Shown: positions 1 through 6,125, counted from the stretch's first letter. The stretch is DNA of 9,264 nt from JBAWVR01 sp037147155 (GCA_037147155.1 JBAWVR010000030.1:1-9264); one strand, 5' to 3'. Notes: a model not told the origin generated them from the sequence alone. Program-made: numbers and translations.

Positions 1-3
1 CCT

Positions 4-42
4 TATTATAGTAAAGATGGAGTCTTGATATGTTGTCAAGAC
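4..42 (+). promoter_or_regulatory. Possible promoter -10 and leader inverted repeat upstream of gene 1
   Basis: A TATTAT box lies at 4-9. A 7-bp inverted repeat follows, GTCTTGA (22-28) and TCAAGAC (36-42), separated by 7 nt. If transcription starts near 16, the repeat falls in the 5' leader of the 78-755 gene and could form a hairpin or an operator. The -35 region would lie outside the window, so the promoter call cannot be completed. Confidence 0.3.
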
Positions 43-77
43 CGTTCCAAAACAACAACAGAAAGTAGAGGCTACAG

Positions 78-755
78 ATGGGCGGAAAAAATCATCAGCC
101 GTGCAATCACTATCTCGGTGAATCCACGGCACTTTCCCGAAACATCAGTTTGGCTCATGCCAGGCTGGAGTTGGGGAATGTCATCCTCGAGGATATCATC
201 CTCTCGGAACTCAGCGGTAAGCGGGGAGTTACCAAGTTGCTGATCAAGCGACTTCACGCCTCCTGCGACCACATCCAGAAAGCTCTGGTTGATTGCGAAA
301 AACTTCGTCAGAAAATGAAGGACAACAACTTTGTTGATCTTCCTACACTGGCGACAGCAAACCTGAATGAGATTGGCAACAATCTCGTCCAGATGGGCAT
401 GGTCAGCGAAAGTCACTGGACTCATGTTTCTGGTGTCATGGAAAAAGGCGGCTTCAGATCTGTCCTGACGTTCTTTGAACAAGGTTTGAATGATTTGCTT
501 TCCAAGACCAGAATCCTGATCACTTCTATCGAGGAAATCAAAACCCAGATGGAATCCGGCTTGACCAACGTTATCATGGAAGAAAATCGCGAGGGAAATA
601 TCAAGATTGCCTTTGCGGTTCTCTACCAGACATGGAATAACTTCGAGCAACATTTCATGGCTTCCAGCATGCTCTCAACAGAGCTCTGGTATCGTCACAA
701 GAATCACAGCTCAATCTACTACGGTGTTCTCAAGGAAAACACCATCTCTGCCTAA
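78..755 (+). CDS. Hypothetical 225-aa helical protein
   Basis: I do not recognise this family. The product is 225 residues, has no signal peptide or membrane segment, and looks mostly alpha-helical, with amphipathic stretches around residues 26-80 and 128-170. The C-terminal third is rich in aromatics (about 180-217, with Trp186, Trp204 and two adjacent Tyr). Cysteines are few (9, 63, 73) and form no metal motif. The ATG at 78 is chosen because a GAGG ribosome binding site sits at 68-71, six bases upstream. The gene ends in a strong terminator, so it appears monocistronic. Its codons are visibly richer in G/C at third positions (many ctc, atc, ctg, aag) than the AT-rich neighbours. This suggests high expression, a different selective history, or transfer. 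A 193-codon open frame on the opposite strand (72-653) is judged a shadow, because this frame has the ribosome binding site and terminator. It is very likely a real gene; its role is unknown. Confidence 0.82.
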   Translation: MGGKNHQPCNHYLGESTALSRNISLAHARLELGNVILEDIILSELSGKRGVTKLLIKRLHASCDHIQKALVDCEKLRQKMKDNNFVDLPTLATANLNEIGNNLVQMGMVSESHWTHVSGVMEKGGFRSVLTFFEQGLNDLLSKTRILITSIEEIKTQMESGLTNVIMEENREGNIKIAFAVLYQTWNNFEQHFMASSMLSTELWYRHKNHSSIYYGVLKENTISA

Positions 756-799
756 TTCAATGTGATTAGGCAAAGCAGCGCCACACGGCGCTGCTTTTT
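750..799 (+). terminator. Tandem-hairpin intrinsic terminator of the 78-755 gene
   Basis: Two hairpins lie back to back. The first pairs GCCTAAT (750-756) with ATTAGGC (765-771), and the stop codon is inside its left arm. The second is a perfect 11-bp stem, AAAGCAGCGCC (772-782) with GGCGCTGCTTT (787-797), loop ACAC, ending in a T run at 795-799. This is a strong rho-independent terminator for the plus strand. Its T run touches the stop codon of the convergent 798-1235 gene; on the minus strand only three Ts follow, so termination there would be weaker. Confidence 0.88.
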
Positions 800-1235
800 A
801 AATTATCACTTTATTAATATCTTCTTCAGTAAGATTTAAATATGAAACTTGTGGATCACAATAGTGCCGACCGACTTTAATTTTATTATCAACAATTTTT
901 AGAACTAAAACTAGTGGCGTTCTGTATAATTGTTTAGTTACTGGGTCAGTATAACTTTCAACTAGTTCAACCATAACAACATTCTCTCCTTCAGCTATAT
1001 TTTTTATGTCGTATTTTCTGTCCTTAATTTGGTAAATATCTTCCAAATCTACATCAAAAGACTCTGAGTTCTCCGCTCTTTTTGACGCAGGAAATAGTGT
1101 ACCCTTAATTGACTTGTACATCCAAGTCATTGAGTAATCATCAGACAGTTTATTAAGTGCTGATTTTGAATCACCCTTAATTTCGTCATTTAAAACCTCT
1201 AGTACTAATTTAATATTTTTTGATGAATCAGTCAT
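798..1235 (-). CDS. Probable NTF2/SnoaL-like domain protein
   Basis: A 145-aa protein with the look of the NTF2-like (SnoaL / ketosteroid-isomerase-like) fold. It has N-terminal helices (residues 1-35), then alternating strands that include a V-V-M-V-E-L-V-E-S-Y segment near 86-95 and an R-T-P-L-V-L-V-L-K-I strand near 105-114. It ends with GRHYCDPQVSY (122-132), a block I associate with small SnoaL-like proteins. The family forms cone-shaped alpha+beta barrels that serve as small enzymes or ligand-binding domains; no specific substrate can be read here. There is no signal peptide. The start is chosen at the first ATG of the frame. No ribosome binding site precedes it, but a TATAAT box lies only six bases upstream on this strand, consistent with a leaderless mRNA. 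The gene is AT-rich, unlike the convergent 78-755 gene. The fold call is moderate; an uncharacterised protein is the alternative. Confidence 0.8.
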   Translation of the reverse strand: MTDSSKNIKLVLEVLNDEIKGDSKSALNKLSDDYSMTWMYKSIKGTLFPASKRAENSESFDVDLEDIYQIKDRKYDIKNIAEGENVVMVELVESYTDPVTKQLYRTPLVLVLKIVDNKIKVGRHYCDPQVSYLNLTEEDINKVII

Positions 1236-1241
1236 GAAGTA

Positions 1242-1247
1242 ATTATA
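1242..1247 (-). promoter_or_regulatory. -10 box of the NTF2-like gene, implying a leaderless transcript
   Basis: On the minus strand TATAAT (complement of ATTATA at 1242-1247) ends six bases before the ATG at 1235. The expected start of transcription therefore falls at or within one base of the start codon. No good -35 match is seen at the usual spacing. Confidence 0.45.
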
Positions 1248-1256
1248 GCATTATTA

Positions 1257-1262
1257 TATAAT
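1257..1262 (+). promoter_or_regulatory. Possible upstream -10 box for a leader or small RNA before the ABC gene
   Basis: A perfect TATAAT lies at 1257-1262 on the plus strand, with no convincing -35. Transcription would begin near 1269 and meet the intrinsic terminator at 1304-1330 after about 60 nt. In such an AT-rich stretch a chance match is quite possible. Confidence 0.25.
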
Positions 1263-1303
1263 ATTACATCTAAACAAAAAAACAGATTATGTATAGCTTA
1301 TAG

Positions 1304-1330
1304 CCCGCTTAAATTGGCGGGTTTTTTGTT
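1304..1330 (+). terminator. Intrinsic terminator upstream of the ABC transporter gene
   Basis: CCCGC (1304-1308) pairs with GCGGG (1317-1321) across an 8-nt loop, followed at once by TTTTTTGTT and more Ts. It points along the plus strand. No plus-strand gene ends just upstream, because the 78-755 gene already has its own terminator. It may act as an attenuator, end a small RNA, or shield the ABC gene from read-through. Confidence 0.7.
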
Positions 1331-1343
1331 TTTGTTGTATAAT
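1314..1343 (+). promoter_or_regulatory. Promoter of the ABC transporter gene
   Basis: TTGGCG (1314-1319) and a perfect TATAAT (1338-1343) are 18 bases apart. The -35 overlaps the right arm of the preceding terminator hairpin. Transcription would begin near 1350, leaving a leader of roughly 28 nt. That leader contains a small hairpin, CCACT (1353-1357) with AGTGG (1364-1368), and no Shine-Dalgarno sequence before the ATG at 1378. Confidence 0.55.
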
Positions 1344-1377
1344 TATGCAAAACCACTGAACAAAGTGGCTAATTTTT

Positions 1378-3174
1378 ATGAAAAGAAAAACTAATGTGTC
1401 GATCAAGACGATTTTTAGCTATTTTTATAAAGGTGTTGAAAATTATAAGGCGCTAACAATTACTTGTTTCTTCTTGTATTTGTTTAGTTACATCGCGGAT
1501 TCAGTAGTGCCATATTTTTATAAAGATTTCTTCGATACCATGAATATGGCTGACGAGAAATTTATTCTAGCACCACAGCTGGTCAAGATAATCTTGATCA
1601 TTGCCTTTTTCCATTTCATGAATTGGATTCTCTTTAGATTTGGTTCTATCATAGTTAACATTACCGAATCAAGGGGTATGGTAAAAATGCAACAAATGGC
1701 TTTCAATTACTTAATCGACCATTCACACAATTTCTTCGCCAACAATTTCACCGGTTCTCTAGTTCAAAGGGTGAACAGACTCAGTCGCTCATTTGAGAAG
1801 ATTATGGACATGTTATATTTCCAACTCTTACAGCTTCTTGTGATTATTGTTAGTGCGATTTGGATTACATACTACACTTCACCGGCAATATCTTATATTA
1901 TTTTGGGTTGGGTAGCTTTCTACACTGTGGGCGGTATTATTTTCTATCGCTGGCGCCTAAAATTTGATTCCGAACGCGCCTCAGCTGAATCAGAAACTAG
2001 CGGTTTGTTGGCTGACAATATTTCCAACTATCAAACTATCGCCTTGTTCTGCACTGCGGAGAAAGAAAAACAGAGTTATCGCGACACCTCAAACAACCTA
2101 TCGAGAATAATTACCAAAACTTGGAATTGGAGTGCTGTTTATGATGGTTTCCAGTTTGGTCTCATCTCTGTTATCGAGTTTATAGTTTTCTATTACGCTA
2201 TCAAATTCTGGCAAGTCGACAAATTAACTGTTGGTGGTTTTGTTATGATTCAAATCTATGTTATTTCTCTGGGTAAACAATTATGGACTGTGAACAGAGT
2301 GATTCGTGACATATTCGAAAGTATTGCAGATGCTGAAGAAGGTGTCGATATGATGGAAACACCCCACGAAATACAAGACATACCGGCTGCAAAAAAACTT
2401 GAGGTGACTGGTGGCCAGATTGAATTTAATGATGTGGTTTTTAACTTCAATGAAACCAGGACTGTTTTGGATAGAATAAATTGTCATATAAAAGCAGGGG
2501 AGAAGATTGCTTTGGTTGGGCCATCTGGAGCTGGCAAGACTACTTTTGTTCGTCTACTTCTACGTCTCTACAATTTAACCCAGGGTCATGTTTTTATTGA
2601 TGGTCAAGATATTCAAAGAGTATCTCAAGAAAGTCTACGCAAAAATATCAGTCTCGTACCTCAAGATCCAGTACTATTCCATCGAACATTGATGGACAAT
2701 ATTCGCTATGGTCGTTTGGACGCAACAGATGAAGAAGTTATTGCGGCAGCCAAACTCGCGCACTGCGATGAATTTATTGAAGTCTTACCTGACAAATATC
2801 AAACTTATGTTGGTGAGCGTGGAGTCAAACTGTCTGGTGGGGAAAGACAACGCGTAGCCATAGCTCGCGCAATTTTAAAGAAAGCTCCAATTCTTATCCT
2901 TGACGAAGCAACTTCTAGTCTTGATTCCAACTCGGAAGCTTTGATTCAAGATGCTCTGGATCGTCTGATGGACAACTGCACTACTATTGCTATTGCCCAC
3001 CGACTCTCAACTATCAGTAAAATGGATAGAATTATTGTGATTGATGGTGGAAAAATTGTTGAAGAGGGAACTCATACTGAACTGTCTCACAAAGAAGGTG
3101 GCTTGTACCACAAATTGTGGACTTTGCAGGCCGGCGGATTTATTTTGACGAGCGAGGAGCGAGTGAAAGAGTAA
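1378..3174 (+). CDS. ABC transporter half-molecule, MsbA/LmrA-type exporter (TMD-NBD fusion)
   Basis: A complete 598-aa exporter-type ABC protein expected to work as a homodimer or heterodimer in the cytoplasmic membrane, moving lipid, peptide or drug-like substrates outward using ATP. The membrane domain holds about six spans (near residues 26-46, 68-94, 147-165, 171-191, 255-275, 282-303). The nucleotide-binding domain begins near 345 and has every catalytic motif: Walker A GPSGAGKT (381-388), Q-loop Gln429, signature LSGGERQR (485-492), Walker B ILILDE with Glu510, D-loop SSLD (513-516) and H-loop His541. Both halves are normal length, so it should be active. The ATG at 1378 has no ribosome binding site but follows a good promoter. 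It is a single-gene unit; no partner half-transporter is adjacent. The last residues, TSEERVKE, read through a repeat-like stretch whose hairpin loop holds the stop codon. The substrate cannot be told from sequence. Confidence 0.95.
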   Translation: MKRKTNVSIKTIFSYFYKGVENYKALTITCFFLYLFSYIADSVVPYFYKDFFDTMNMADEKFILAPQLVKIILIIAFFHFMNWILFRFGSIIVNITESRGMVKMQQMAFNYLIDHSHNFFANNFTGSLVQRVNRLSRSFEKIMDMLYFQLLQLLVIIVSAIWITYYTSPAISYIILGWVAFYTVGGIIFYRWRLKFDSERASAESETSGLLADNISNYQTIALFCTAEKEKQSYRDTSNNLSRIITKTWNWSAVYDGFQFGLISVIEFIVFYYAIKFWQVDKLTVGGFVMIQIYVISLGKQLWTVNRVIRDIFESIADAEEGVDMMETPHEIQDIPAAKKLEVTGGQIEFNDVVFNFNETRTVLDRINCHIKAGEKIALVGPSGAGKTTFVRLLLRLYNLTQGHVFIDGQDIQRVSQESLRKNISLVPQDPVLFHRTLMDNIRYGRLDATDEEVIAAAKLAHCDEFIEVLPDKYQTYVGERGVKLSGGERQRVAIARAILKKAPILILDEATSSLDSNSEALIQDALDRLMDNCTTIAIAHRLSTISKMDRIIVIDGGKIVEEGTHTELSHKEGGLYHKLWTLQAGGFILTSEERVKE

Positions 3175-3184
3175 TCGCTTTCAC
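3163..3184 (+). repeat. Hairpin spanning the stop codon of the ABC gene
   Basis: GTGAAAG (3163-3169) and CTTTCAC (3178-3184) form a 7-bp stem whose 8-nt loop contains the TAA stop (3172-3174). The preceding bases, GAGCGAGGAGCGAG (3150-3163), are a purine-rich near-repeat. No T run follows, so this is not a classical terminator. Confidence 0.5.
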
Positions 3185-3209
3185 GTCGTCCGAGTCGAAG
3201 TCAAACTAC

Positions 3210-3297
3210 AAGGTATTAATATCGCGCAGCTTGCTGCGTCAAAGGTGAGTCTTCGAATCCTTTTGTGTCCAGAGCTTGCTCTGGGGTTTAATACCTT
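3210..3297 (+). other. Structured intergenic element: long stem enclosing two hairpins with a shared AGCTTGCT core
   Basis: A 10-bp inverted repeat, AAGGTATTAA (3210-3219) and TTAATACCTT (3288-3297), brackets two hairpins. One is CGCAG-CTTG-CTGCG (3225-3238), the other CCAGAG-CTTG-CTCTGG (3269-3284). Both carry the same AGCTTGCT core and a CTTG loop. Between them AAAGG (3241-3245) could pair with CCTTT (3259-3263). The whole could fold as a multi-branched RNA just after the ABC gene. The final arm runs into TTTTATT, so it may also end transcription of the ABC mRNA. It encodes no convincing protein and resembles no RNA family I can name. Confidence 0.5.
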
Positions 3298-3323
3298 TTA
3301 TTCAGGAATAGGGAGTTATCTAT

Positions 3324-3370
3324 TTAAAAAAATAAAACCCCTTAAACTAATTATAATTTTAGATAAGGGG
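3324..3370 (-). terminator. Intrinsic terminator of the 49-aa membrane protein gene
   Basis: TAAGGGG (3364-3370) pairs with CCCCTTA (3338-3344), with a further inner stem TTAG (3359-3362) with CTAA (3347-3350). Read on the minus strand the hairpin is followed by TTTTATTTTTTT (3337 down to 3326), a textbook T tract. No T tract follows on the plus strand, so the direction is clear. Confidence 0.85.
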
Positions 3371-3393
3371 GTGTATGTATTCAGGATGTCCTA

Positions 3394-3543
3394 CTATTTC
3401 ATTAGCAATTCATGCAAACTCGAGTTTGAATTCGTAGCAAATTTTGCAGCATAGTAAACTGCAATTAAAAACAAAGAAATAGACGAGACTATGATCAGAC
3501 TATAAAAGAACATCTTGGCCCCTCGCTGCATTTTTTTAAGCAT
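3394..3543 (-). CDS. Small single-span membrane protein, 49 aa, unknown function
   Basis: A 49-residue protein with a basic N-terminus (Lys3, Lys4, Arg7, Lys10), one hydrophobic span at about residues 11-34, and a polar Asn/Ser-rich tail ending in LHELLMK. By the positive-inside rule the N-terminus should face the cytoplasm. It could be a small stand-alone membrane peptide, a toxin-like peptide, or a regulator; no family is recognised. The frame stays open upstream to 3753, but the ATG at 3543 is chosen because a strong AGGAGG (3557 down to 3552) sits 8 bases before it, preceded by a good promoter. With the terminator downstream this is a complete, compact, monocistronic unit. It is divergent from tyrS and has by far the best ribosome binding site in the window, so it is probably well translated. 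Confidence 0.75.
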   Translation of the reverse strand: MLKKMQRGAKMFFYSLIIVSSISLFLIAVYYAAKFATNSNSSLHELLMK

Positions 3544-3568
3544 CGATACCACCTCCTCTCTTACAGAT

Positions 3569-3596
3569 ATATTAGCACACAAGATTAAAGCTGCAA
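3569..3596 (-). promoter_or_regulatory. Promoter of the 49-aa membrane protein gene
   Basis: On the minus strand TTGCAG (complement of 3591-3596) and TAATAT (complement of 3569-3574) are 16 bases apart. The leader of about 20 nt contains the AGGAGG ribosome binding site. The -35 abuts the candidate -35 of tyrS on the other strand, so the two promoters are back to back and may compete for polymerase. Confidence 0.65.
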
Positions 3597-3626
3597 TTGT
3601 TGCCATTTTAGATAAAATGTTATAAT
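3597..3626 (+). promoter_or_regulatory. Promoter of tyrS (extended -10)
   Basis: A perfect extended -10, TGTTATAAT, ends at 3626 (TATAAT at 3621-3626, TG at 3618-3619). TTGTTG (3597-3602) lies 18 bases upstream and is the best -35. Transcription would start near 3633, about 29 nt before the ATG at 3662. No Shine-Dalgarno sequence is seen in that AT-rich leader. Confidence 0.7.
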
Positions 3627-3661
3627 CTAATATTATATAAATATAATTAAAATAGCAAAAA

Positions 3662-4882
3662 ATGCCCAACAATAATAACGCAATATCAGAAAGATTGGAG
3701 ACAGCTAAAAAAATTCTTGATCGTGGTGTCGTAGTTGGTGTTCTCCCTGACAAGGAGTCTTTTCTTCAGAGGTTGGCTAGTAATGAGCCTATGAAAATAT
3801 ATATTGGTGCAGATCCTACCTCTACAGCTCTGCATCTCAGTCATGCAAAAAATTATATGCTGCTTGAAGAATTCAGAAAACTCGGGCATGAAGTTTATGT
3901 ACTTTTTGGTAATTTTACAGCAAAAATCGGTGATCCTTCAGGACGTTTGACTGCCAGAAAAAAATTGAATGATGAAGAAGTCACTAAAAATGTTCAGGGT
4001 TGGATTAGACAAATTAAACCACTTATGGATTTTGATGCGCAAGTAAATCCACCCAAAATTGTCTATAATAATGATTGGCTTTCAAAATTAACTATGGCCG
4101 ATGTTATTGAATTGGCTTCAAATGTAACAGTTCAACAAATGATTGAAAGAGATATGTTTGCTAAACGCATCAATGAAAAACAACCTATTTTTCTTAATGA
4201 GTTTATGTACCCATTAATGCAGGGTTATGATTCTGTGGCATTGGATGTTGATGCTGAATTGTGTGGCAGTGATCAAACATTTAATGCTTTAATGGGTAGA
4301 ACACTTTTAAAAAAGTTAAAACAGAAAGATAAATTTGTCGTAACCGTAAATCTCATGGAAAATCCAATTACACACGAATTAATGTCAAAAAGTCGTGGAA
4401 CTGGTGTTTTTCTAGATTATGATGCATTTAATATGTATTCAGCAATTATGGCTCAACCTGACGAAATGACACAAATATTTTTGATCAATAATACAAGAAT
4501 ACCAATCGAGAGAATAGAGGAAATTATTAAAGCAGAGAATCCCAGAGATGCAAAAATGACCGCTGCCTTAGAAATTGCAACCGTTTTTCACGGAAAGGAA
4601 TCAGCAAATTTGGCTCAAGAAAACTGGCTAAAGCAATTTAGCAAGAAAGAAATACCTGATGAAATACCAGAAGTAAAAGTTGAGAGTGGAGCATTACTGT
4701 TGGAAATATTGGTTAATAACAAACTAGTTGAGTCCAAGAGCCAGGCTCGTCGTTTGTTTGAAGATGGAGCAGTTAGAAATACTGTTGACGATGAGAAAAT
4801 TACCGACCCACAATTCAAAGTGACCGAAACCATTGTCCTCAAAGTAGGTAAAAAGAATTTTATCAAAATACTTACAAAATAA
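3662..4882 (+). CDS. tyrS: Tyrosine--tRNA ligase (TyrRS), canonical housekeeping type
   Basis: Attaches tyrosine to tRNA-Tyr through a tyrosyl-adenylate in the cytoplasm. The 406-aa product is full length for a bacterial TyrRS. The class I catalytic domain has YIGADPT (47-53), the HIGH-type motif HLSH (58-61), FTAKIGDPSGR (85-95), and a KMSKS-type loop LMSKS (240-244). The tyrosine pocket is intact: Tyr48 in the first strand, then Y183-P-L-M-Q187-G-Y-D190, where Tyr, Gln and Asp match the residues that hold the amino group and hydroxyl of tyrosine in well-studied bacterial TyrRS. GSDQ (202-205) follows. An S4 RNA-binding domain fills the C-terminus (about 342-406; LLLEILVNNKLVESKSQARR). The ATG at 3662 has no ribosome binding site, but an extended -10 promoter lies about 35 bp upstream. 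The gene ends in a strong bidirectional terminator. I take it as the essential TyrRS; the 6139-7350 gene is a divergent second copy. Confidence 0.96.
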   Translation: MPNNNNAISERLETAKKILDRGVVVGVLPDKESFLQRLASNEPMKIYIGADPTSTALHLSHAKNYMLLEEFRKLGHEVYVLFGNFTAKIGDPSGRLTARKKLNDEEVTKNVQGWIRQIKPLMDFDAQVNPPKIVYNNDWLSKLTMADVIELASNVTVQQMIERDMFAKRINEKQPIFLNEFMYPLMQGYDSVALDVDAELCGSDQTFNALMGRTLLKKLKQKDKFVVTVNLMENPITHELMSKSRGTGVFLDYDAFNMYSAIMAQPDEMTQIFLINNTRIPIERIEEIIKAENPRDAKMTAALEIATVFHGKESANLAQENWLKQFSKKEIPDEIPEVKVESGALLLEILVNNKLVESKSQARRLFEDGAVRNTVDDEKITDPQFKVTETIVLKVGKKNFIKILTK

Positions 4883-4884
4883 AT

Positions 4885-4920
4885 CAAAAAACATTTGGCA
4901 TCACTGCCAAATGTTTTTTG
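4885..4920. terminator. Bidirectional terminator between tyrS and the TrpRS-like gene
   Basis: A perfect 16-bp inverted repeat, CAAAAAACATTTGGCA (4885-4900) and TGCCAAATGTTTTTTG (4905-4920), has a TCAC loop. Runs of A on the left and T on the right make it a good intrinsic terminator on both strands. It serves the two convergent genes ending at 4882 and 4931. Confidence 0.93.
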
Positions 4921-4930
4921 TTATGAAGTA

Positions 4931-5974
4931 TTATCTTTTTGTAGGCCATTTATCTAAAATTAAATCCAAAACATCAATATATTTTAATCTAGCATTTTTC
5001 CACTCAATCTCATTACCATTTTTACATGTATCAAATAATTTGTTTAACTCTTTGTTGTTATAATAAGAAGTTTGTTCCATCATTTGATATATTGCGTTCT
5101 GGTTTGGGTCTTTTCTTTCATCGTTATTAGATAATATCAAATCTCGGTACTCTTCGCATGGTGTTGTAACATCAATTGCAGAACCTTTAATACTTTTGCA
5201 CATCTTTGGATAGCCAGATAATCCTTTTATCATCTTGCCATACATTGCAGCAATATGAAATTTCAACCCCATTCTTTCCATGACTTTTTTTGTGAGTAAT
5301 ACATATTTGTGTTCTTCTATTCCCAAGGTTATCAAAATATTTTCGTATCCACCTACAGTCCCAAGATGTATGAAGTCAGCAACCATTAAGAGTAAAGACA
5401 TTTTCATTGGGAAGGAAACGCTTTTATATACACCTTCCTTTTTATAAATATATGAAATATCTTCTTCTGCCTCATCAAAATCCTGATCAGTTAGGTAATG
5501 TGCGACCAGAAAAGCAGTCTTAATTATACTATCCTGCGAGAATTGATCCCTCATAACACCTTTTTTTGAGTTATAGCCGAGGTTTTCTAAGAACTTTTTA
5601 AAAACAACAACTCTTTCCCTAACTGCAATCAGGGTTTGGTTTCTAGCATTATATGAATCAAGATCACCCAAAACAATTTGTGTTTTAAGACCAGCTTTTT
5701 GAAGCTCAATTATTTTTAGCATTTCCGATATACTTCCTAGATGTGGATTACCGCTCATCCCGAAACCAGTAGTGATGATTGTTTTCTTACCATCTTTAAG
5801 TTTTTTTGCAAATACGTCACCATCGTGGTGACAAATAAATTTCTTTTCCAGCGCCTCTATATCTAATGTCTTTAATGAAAAGTTAATTTTTTTAAAATCA
5901 ATAGGATTATAGTTATGTTTTCTTATTAATTCACTATAGTAAGAATCATTAAAAATGACATTGTTTTTCTTCAT
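4931..5974 (-). CDS. Class Ic aminoacyl-tRNA synthetase-like protein (TrpRS/TyrRS superfamily, nearest TrpRS)
   Basis: A 347-aa Rossmann-fold protein of the TrpRS/TyrRS group. After an N-terminal region of about 60 residues comes T68-T-G-F-G-M-S-G-N-P-H78-L-G80, in place of the HIGH motif, then VLGDLDSYNARN (101-112), where archaeal and eukaryotic TrpRS also carry an acidic strand. Further on are FPMKM (188-192), GIEEHKYVLLTKKVMERMG (218-236), matching the GIDQDPHFRLTRD region of TrpRS, and P256-K-M-C-K-S261, a KMSKS loop with Cys for Ser, followed by GSAIDV. The end (WKNARLKYIDVLDLILDKW) resembles the C-terminal helix of TrpRS. There is no S4 domain. It may charge tRNA-Trp, or be a paralogue that activates an amino acid for another purpose. 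Because only a window is visible, it could be the sole TrpRS of the cell. The ATG at 5974 lies about 8 nt after the -10, so the mRNA is nearly leaderless. Family call is firm; substrate is uncertain. Confidence 0.85.
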   Translation of the reverse strand: MKKNNVIFNDSYYSELIRKHNYNPIDFKKINFSLKTLDIEALEKKFICHHDGDVFAKKLKDGKKTIITTGFGMSGNPHLGSISEMLKIIELQKAGLKTQIVLGDLDSYNARNQTLIAVRERVVVFKKFLENLGYNSKKGVMRDQFSQDSIIKTAFLVAHYLTDQDFDEAEEDISYIYKKEGVYKSVSFPMKMSLLLMVADFIHLGTVGGYENILITLGIEEHKYVLLTKKVMERMGLKFHIAAMYGKMIKGLSGYPKMCKSIKGSAIDVTTPCEEYRDLILSNNDERKDPNQNAIYQMMEQTSYYNNKELNKLFDTCKNGNEIEWKNARLKYIDVLDLILDKWPTKR

Positions 5975-5982
5975 AATTATGA

Positions 5983-6011
5983 ATAATATACAAAAAACAT
6001 TACCTCTGCAA
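5983..6011 (-). promoter_or_regulatory. Promoter of the TrpRS-like gene, nearly leaderless
   Basis: On the minus strand TTGCAG (complement of 6006-6011) and TATTAT (complement of 5983-5988) are 17 bases apart. The -10 ends 8 bases before the ATG, so the transcript would have almost no leader. The same TTGCAG -35 is used by the 49-aa gene at 3591-3596. Confidence 0.6.
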
Positions 6012-6038
6012 GCGGTTTTTTAAAATCATTTTAGTCTA

Positions 6039-6066
6039 TTGACATTTCGACAAATATATGTATAAT
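6039..6066 (+). promoter_or_regulatory. Near-consensus sigma70 promoter of the second TyrRS-like gene
   Basis: TTGACA (6039-6044) and TATAAT (6061-6066), both perfect, are 16 bases apart. This is the best promoter in the window. Transcription would start near 6073, giving a leader of about 65 nt that ends in an AGGAG ribosome binding site. The leader is too short for a T-box riboswitch. Confidence 0.85.
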
Positions 6067-6125
6067 TGCTAATAGAACAAAGTATGGGTTATAAATAGTT
6101 TTTTGTCACAAACCAACAAATATAT

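Noticed and set aside
72..653. 193-codon open frame on the minus strand
   Set aside because: It is antisense to the 78-755 gene, has no ribosome binding site, and its product looks like a shadow translation.
3241..3270. TTCGAATCC followed by GTGTCCA, resembling a tRNA T-arm and 3' end
   Set aside because: The stem beside the loop does not pair (position 53/61 equivalent is C opposite C), and no anticodon arm or acceptor partner is present upstream.
3245..3454. 69-codon plus-strand frame after the ABC gene
   Set aside because: It crosses the structured element, the minus-strand terminator and the end of the 49-aa gene, with no ribosome binding site.
6084..6098. Four-codon leader ORF (Met-Gly-Tyr-Lys) with a Tyr codon before the second TyrRS-like gene, as for attenuation
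   Set aside because: It has no ribosome binding site, and no terminator/antiterminator pair is visible before 6139; a single Tyr codon is likely chance.
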